DNA of 25,043 nt. Source: Pseudomonadota bacterium (GTDB lineage: Bacteria; Chloroflexota; UBA6077; JAJPHF01). The stretch is taken from the NCBI GenBank assembly GCA_021325365.1, contig JAJPHF010000126.1:1-25043 (forward strand). Direction: 5' to 3'. A model generated the notes under the pieces. The model had not been told where the DNA came from. It saw nothing but the letters and a program-made list of their open reading frames with translations, and made no database searches. This document shows, one piece after another, positions 21,586-25,043 of this stretch (positions within the stretch are counted from its first letter, which is position 1; the number at the start of each line of letters is the position of its first letter). The translations under genes and the position numbers were made by a program.

Positions 21586-22749
21586 GTGGCTACCGAGCAC
21601 GAGTACCCGCGCTTCTCCGACGCCGAGTTCGCCCGCCGGCACCGCGCGCTCCGAGAGCGCATGGACGCGGCCGACGTCGGCGTCGTCCTCGCGTATGGCA
21701 GTGGCGGCGCCGGCAGCCAGGTGCAGTACCTGACGAACTGGCCCGTGACCACCGAGGCCTGGCTCCTCTTCCCGCGCGAGGGCGAGATGGTCATGCGCGT
21801 CCACTACTACAACCACGTGCCGCTCGCCCGCCGCGCCTCGATCGTGCCCGATGTCGCCTGGCGCGGCGTGGACGGCGCGACCACGATGGCGGAGGAGCTA
21901 AAGCGGCGGGGGCTCGACCGGGGTCGCATCGGCCTGGCCGGCCCGCTGCCCTGGTTCTCCTACGAGCGGCTGAAAGCGCTCCTGCCCGACGCGCGCATCG
22001 TCCCGTTCAACCAGGTGTTTACCGACCTGTTCATGGTGAAGAGCGACGAGGAGATCGCGTGGGCGCGGCGCGGTGCCGCCCTCGGCGATCGCGCCATGGC
22101 GGCGCTGGAGCGCGAGGCCAGGCCCGGCATCACCGAGTTCGACCTCGCCGCCATCGTGCAGGGCGCCTACCTGCCCCACGGCGGCCGCAACGTCATCCAC
22201 TTCATGTCCACCACGCCGATGGCCGCGCCCGACGTCTGCGTGCCCGCGCAGTACCAGTCGCACCGCGTGATCCGGCCAGGCGACGTGCTGATTACCGAGA
22301 TCAGCGTGAGCTACTGGGGCTACGGGGGCCAGTGCCTGCGGCCCTTCGCCATCGGCGCCGAGCCCACGCCCGAGTACGAGCGCCTCTACGAGGTGGCCGA
22401 GGCGGCGTTCTACGCGGTCGCGAAGGCGCTGAAGACGGGCGCTTCGCCAGCCGACGTGCTGGCGGCGAGCGACCTGATCGAGGAGGCCGGCTACTCCATC
22501 TACGACGACCTGGTGCACGGCTACGGCAACGGCTACCTGCCGCCGGTGATGCGCACGCGCGGCACCAGCGTCGAGGACCCGCCGGCCGACTTCCGCTACC
22601 CCGAGAACAGCCTGTGGGTGATCCAGCCGAACGTCATCACGCGGGACGAGCGCATGGGCCTCCAGGTGGGCGACGTGGTGCGCGTCACGGCGAACGGGGC
22701 CGAGCGCCTGCAAGAGTACCCGCTGCAGTTCGTGCGCTGCGGCCGCTAA
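21586..22749 (+). CDS. M24-fold (creatinase/aminopeptidase P-like) protein lacking the metal site
   Basis: A 387-residue protein with both parts of the creatinase/prolidase fold: an N-terminal creatinase_N domain (~15-145) and the pita-bread domain (~150-380, starting MVKSDEEIAWARRGAALGDRAM). In catalytic M24 enzymes five residues hold two metals (Asp, Asp, His, Glu, Glu). Aligning by eye to E. coli aminopeptidase P, these become Glu238, Gln249, His311, Gln347 and Gly362. Only the His in HGYG is kept, and the 11-residue spacing of the first two positions is preserved. It is therefore probably not a dinuclear metallopeptidase. Creatinase is a precedent for a metal-free enzyme on this fold, so a hydrolase of another type or a binding protein is possible. 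The start is GTG 21586 with GGAGG eight bases upstream. It follows the beta-propeller gene by 39 bp. Confidence 0.85.
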   Translation: MATEHEYPRFSDAEFARRHRALRERMDAADVGVVLAYGSGGAGSQVQYLTNWPVTTEAWLLFPREGEMVMRVHYYNHVPLARRASIVPDVAWRGVDGATTMAEELKRRGLDRGRIGLAGPLPWFSYERLKALLPDARIVPFNQVFTDLFMVKSDEEIAWARRGAALGDRAMAALEREARPGITEFDLAAIVQGAYLPHGGRNVIHFMSTTPMAAPDVCVPAQYQSHRVIRPGDVLITEISVSYWGYGGQCLRPFAIGAEPTPEYERLYEVAEAAFYAVAKALKTGASPADVLAASDLIEEAGYSIYDDLVHGYGNGYLPPVMRTRGTSVEDPPADFRYPENSLWVIQPNVITRDERMGLQVGDVVRVTANGAERLQEYPLQFVRCGR

Positions 22750-22816
22750 CCCCGGCCGCCCCGCGCCAGCACTCCGGCCCGCGCCGCCTTCATGGCGCGC
22801 AAGCAGGCGGCTGATG

Positions 22817-22925
22817 CCTTGCAGCGTTAAGCGATCTGCGACTTGCTGTCGGCGGAATGAGCGGACTCCAGCCCCTCGCGCACTCGACCTTGCAGCGTTA
22901 AGCGATCTACGACTTGCTGTCGGCG
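22817..22925. repeat. Two 38-bp direct repeats, 71-bp period
   Basis: A 38-bp unit beginning CCTTGCAGCGTTAAGCGATC and ending TGCTGTCGGCG occurs at 22817-22854 and 22888-22925. The copies differ at one position (G or A after GATCT). They are separated by 33 bp of unrelated sequence. They lie downstream of the M24-like gene in a 534-bp gene-free region (22750-23283). The unit is less GC-rich than its surroundings. It is probably a dispersed intergenic repeat; two copies and no cas genes do not support CRISPR. Confidence 0.75.
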
Positions 22926-23003
22926 CTGCCCGACTGCCGATCTCTCTTTCGTGCCCGCTAGGAGCAGCTTGTGCAGGTTAGCTGAGCACTCGTCGCCTGG
23001 TAG

Positions 23004-23024
23004 GGGCGGGTTTCATGCCCGCCC
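23004..23024. repeat. Short palindromic repeat (GGGCGGG/CCCGCCC)
   Basis: GGGCGGG (23004-23010) and CCCGCCC (23018-23024) flank a 7-base loop, preceded by GGTAG. This looks like the widespread GTAGGGGCGGGTTT...CCCGCCC extragenic palindromes seen in many bacterial genomes. No function is known to me. Confidence 0.5.
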
Positions 23025-23056
23025 GCGGCCGTCGAGGCCGCAGCCCCGCCGGCGGC

Positions 23057-23204
23057 TGATACCGAATCCGGCGCTGGAGTTCCCAAACTCTCTCCCCCTG
23101 CCAGAGGGCCGGGGTGAGGTCCGTCCCTCCCCCTCTCCCCCTGGGAGAGGGCCGGGGTGAGGGCGCGCCCCGGTACCCCAACCACCGGGCCGGATCCGGT
23201 ATGA
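23057..23204. mobile_element. MITE-like 148-bp element with inverted ends and inner tandem repeat
   Basis: The ends are imperfect inverted repeats: TGATACCGAATCCGGC (23057-23072) and GCCGGATCCGGTATGA (23189-23204) match at 14 of 16 positions when one is reversed. Inside are two copies of a 30-bp unit, CTCTCCCCCTG..AGAGGGCCGG then GGTGAGG, at 23090-23119 and 23133-23162, differing only in two central bases. Each unit is itself a hairpin (CTCTCCC/GGGAGAG in the second). It has no coding capacity, so any movement would need a transposase from elsewhere. It resembles dispersed repeats common in Chloroflexota and other genomes. I saw no certain target-site duplication. Confidence 0.5.
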
Positions 23205-23283
23205 CTACTCAGCCTGAACGCACGCTGCACATGACGGCGAGTACGATCAACCCTATCGGCACTGCAACCGGAGGAAGCCGGCG

Positions 23284-24738
23284 CTAGCGGAGGCCGTTCG
23301 GCCCCGCGCCGACAAACGTCGGCCAGCTGCCGCAAGTGTCCACTACAGTCAGGGGCACGGTAGCTGACTGCCCGGCCGCCGACGGCCGAGTGAAGAAGCT
23401 CGTCTGCCGCGCTCCGGGCGGCAGATTGAGCGTGAACCCGCCAATCGCATTCGGTTCGCTGCCCGGAACCTCGATGACACCCCCGGTGGGGCTGCCGAAC
23501 CGCAGCAAGTACAGCTCGTTCTGAGGCGTGCCGGCAGACGTGTTGGCGGTGATTGTCACCTGGAGGCGGCCGGTGCCGTCTGGCGCAACGGTTACCCCCA
23601 CGTTCGGCCGGGGCGCGCACGTGCCCGGCGCGACGGTGGATGTCGGCGTCGGAGAGGTAGTCGGGGCGGCCGTTCTTGTCCGCGTGGGAGACCCGGTCGC
23701 GGTGGCCGCCGCCGCGCTCGTGGCGCTCGGAGACGGACTGGCGGTGCTGCTGGGAGTAGCTGTCACGGTGCTCGTCGAGGTAGGTGTGCCGGTCGGTGCC
23801 ACGATGTTAATGACCTGCAGCTTCGCGGTCTCGTACACGCCCGCGTTATCCACGGACCAGTACTGCACGGAGTGCGTCCCGGTCCCCGACACAGTGAACG
23901 GGGCAGAGTATGTTTGCTGAGAGCCCTGGTCAACCCTGTAGTACGTGTTCGCCGTAAAGCCGCTGTAGACGCTGCGGGACAGCGTGACCGTCACTGGCCC
24001 CGAATATTGCCCCTGCGCATCAGGCGCGGGACTCGTGCTCGCGGCCGTGACTGGTGGATCATGGACGAAGGGAATCGTGATCGTTTCTGCTGTGTCGGCT
24101 ACGACGCTCACGTTGGTGATGCTGGCTGCCACGTAGGGGCTCCAGGCGGGCGGGGTAGCGGTGATGGCGTAGGGAGTGTTGTTGGGAGCGCCCGGCGTAG
24201 GGAAGAGCCAGAGCGAGGCATCACCGGCGGCGTTGGTGGTCAAAGGAGCTGTGGCGGTTTTGGAGTACCCACTATAGCCGTAGCCAGTGAGTGTACCAAT
24301 CGGCAAGTTGGGGCTATAGACGCCGCCCACGCTCAGAACTACACCGGACTGCGGGTTGCCATTAGAGTCCTGGACATGCACGCTGACTCGCTTGACCGGC
24401 AGCGAGATGTCCATCGTCGTGTTTTGGCTGAGGGCCAGGGAAGAAGGGGAGGATGGGTCAGGGTCGATATAGTACGACTGCGGGGCGTTGATCGACGGGC
24501 TGTTGTTATAAGCGTTGACCTGAACGGAATAGTTGCCGGGCGCCACCTGGAAGGAATAAGCGCCGGTGCTGGAGGTAGTGGTCGTCGTCCAATCCGAGCT
24601 GCCGGCGGGGGCCAGGCCGACGGTCTGATTGGGAATGCCGTTGCCCGACGGGTCCAGCACTCGCCCGCTTAACGTGACGCCTGAGGATGAGGCCACGCTA
24701 TTGGGCCCGCTGGCGCCTCCACCGGCGAGCTGAAGCAA
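23284..24738 (-). CDS. Secreted multidomain protein: carboxypeptidase-regulatory-like, OmpL47-like and C-terminal Cys domain
   Basis: A ~484-residue extracellular protein. In order: a carboxypeptidase regulatory-like domain (~20-80, VTLSGRVLDPSGNGIPNQTV, GAYSFQVAPGNYSVQV); a second such repeat (~113-190); an OmpL47-type domain (~233-315, TYYRVDQGSQQTYSAPFTVS, HSVQYWSVDNAGVYE); a Thr/Ser/Pro linker (~320-372); and a C-terminal domain with two Cys (~374-484, GTCAPRPNVGVTV to PLTVVDTCGSWPTFVG) that I have seen as a recurrent ending of Chloroflexota secreted proteins. The start is doubtful. The TTG at 24738 has no suitable RBS, yet the upstream frame reads RERRGALWIPLILLQLAGGG, like a signal peptide, with no ATG or GTG before an in-frame stop. 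An ATT preceded by GGGGGG is one option. Its DNA is visibly less GC-rich than its neighbours, suggesting transfer. Confidence 0.8.
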   Translation of the reverse strand: MLQLAGGGASGPNSVASSSGVTLSGRVLDPSGNGIPNQTVGLAPAGSSDWTTTTTSSTGAYSFQVAPGNYSVQVNAYNNSPSINAPQSYYIDPDPSSPSSLALSQNTTMDISLPVKRVSVHVQDSNGNPQSGVVLSVGGVYSPNLPIGTLTGYGYSGYSKTATAPLTTNAAGDASLWLFPTPGAPNNTPYAITATPPAWSPYVAASITNVSVVADTAETITIPFVHDPPVTAASTSPAPDAQGQYSGPVTVTLSRSVYSGFTANTYYRVDQGSQQTYSAPFTVSGTGTHSVQYWSVDNAGVYETAKLQVINIVAPTGTPTSTSTVTATPSSTASPSPSATSAAAATATGSPTRTRTAAPTTSPTPTSTVAPGTCAPRPNVGVTVAPDGTGRLQVTITANTSAGTPQNELYLLRFGSPTGGVIEVPGSEPNAIGGFTLNLPPGARQTSFFTRPSAAGQSATVPLTVVDTCGSWPTFVGAGPNGLR

Positions 24739-25043
24739 TATGAGAGGAATCCAGAGTGCCCCCCGCCTTTCGCGCTCGTTTCGCGGCCCGGCTGGCTGAG
24801 CCGGACGCCCGCCCCCCGCCGATAGCTTCTATAGTGAGAGGCCGCGAGGCGCGCAGGAGAGCGCCTGCCTCCCGGTGCGACGTGGTCGCCGGCATTCCCC
24901 GTACACGCCTCTCTCCGCGCCCGGCCCGGGGCCTCCCCCCGCCGGCCCGGCCCGCCGCGAGCCATCGAGGGAGTATCGTACGGGGCAAACGATGCGACCT
25001 TCCGCGCCCGAGGAGCACGCGCCAACCCGCGCCCGGCCTAGCA
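24739..25043. other. Gene-free right edge, upstream of the secreted protein
   Basis: No gene could be supported. On the minus strand, TATAGA (complement of 24828-24833) is a possible -10 box for the secreted-protein gene. It overlaps the in-frame stop TAG that closes that reading frame, so the true start must lie between there and 24738. No -35 box was clear. Minus-strand reading frames here are Arg/Gly-rich and look non-coding. Confidence 0.35.

Noticed and set aside
22817..22925. CRISPR array
   Set aside because: There are only two repeats and one 33-bp interval, no cas genes, and one mismatch inside the repeat. A dispersed repeat is more likely.

Overview
This is a 25 kb piece of a very GC-rich bacterial chromosome. 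The most likely source is a Chloroflexota (Thermomicrobia-like) bacterium. That is an inference from the strong GC bias, the mix of NHLP-clan small peptides, DUF1800/DUF1501 pairs and MFS_3 exporters, the CTCTCCCC...GGGGTGAGG dispersed repeat, and a secreted protein with a C-terminal domain ending in a WPTFVG-type motif. No rRNA, intact insertion sequence, phage module or cas gene is visible.

Layout. 1-4 kb: a GNAT acetyltransferase on the minus strand, then a divergent pair of secreted plus-strand genes, an Ig/fibronectin-III protein and an EpsI-like protein, closed by a strong bidirectional hairpin. 4-8.2 kb (minus): a DUF1800-DUF1501 pair and an MFS exporter. 8.5-8.65 kb: a tRNA-Gly(UCC) gene with a good promoter. 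9.0-12.5 kb: a candidate peptide locus. It holds an NHLP-clan precursor-like peptide, a hairpin, a membrane M50 metalloprotease with an N-terminal PqqD/RRE-like domain, and a divergent MFS exporter. 12.7-13.7 kb: a YqeY-like protein and two small minus-strand proteins, one of them a zinc ribbon.

13.9-22.7 kb is a long plus-strand run: glmU (interrupted by an in-frame TAG), prs, a HlyC/CorC-type CBS protein, a P-loop kinase, a second NHLP-clan peptide, a GatC/AtzG-like small protein, an amidase, a beta-propeller protein and an M24-fold protein that has lost most metal ligands. 22.75-23.28 kb is a repeat-rich, gene-free zone with two 38-bp direct repeats and a MITE-like element. It is followed on the minus strand by a secreted multidomain protein of visibly lower GC.

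How the genes fit together. glmU and prs form a housekeeping nucleotide-sugar/PRPP unit. The NHLP-clan peptide with its RRE-M50 protease looks like a minimal peptide maturation and export unit without any recognisable modification enzyme, and a homologous peptide lies 7.5 kb away. The best candidates for new biology are that peptide-protease pair, its second copy, the amber codon inside glmU, and the metal-less M24 protein.
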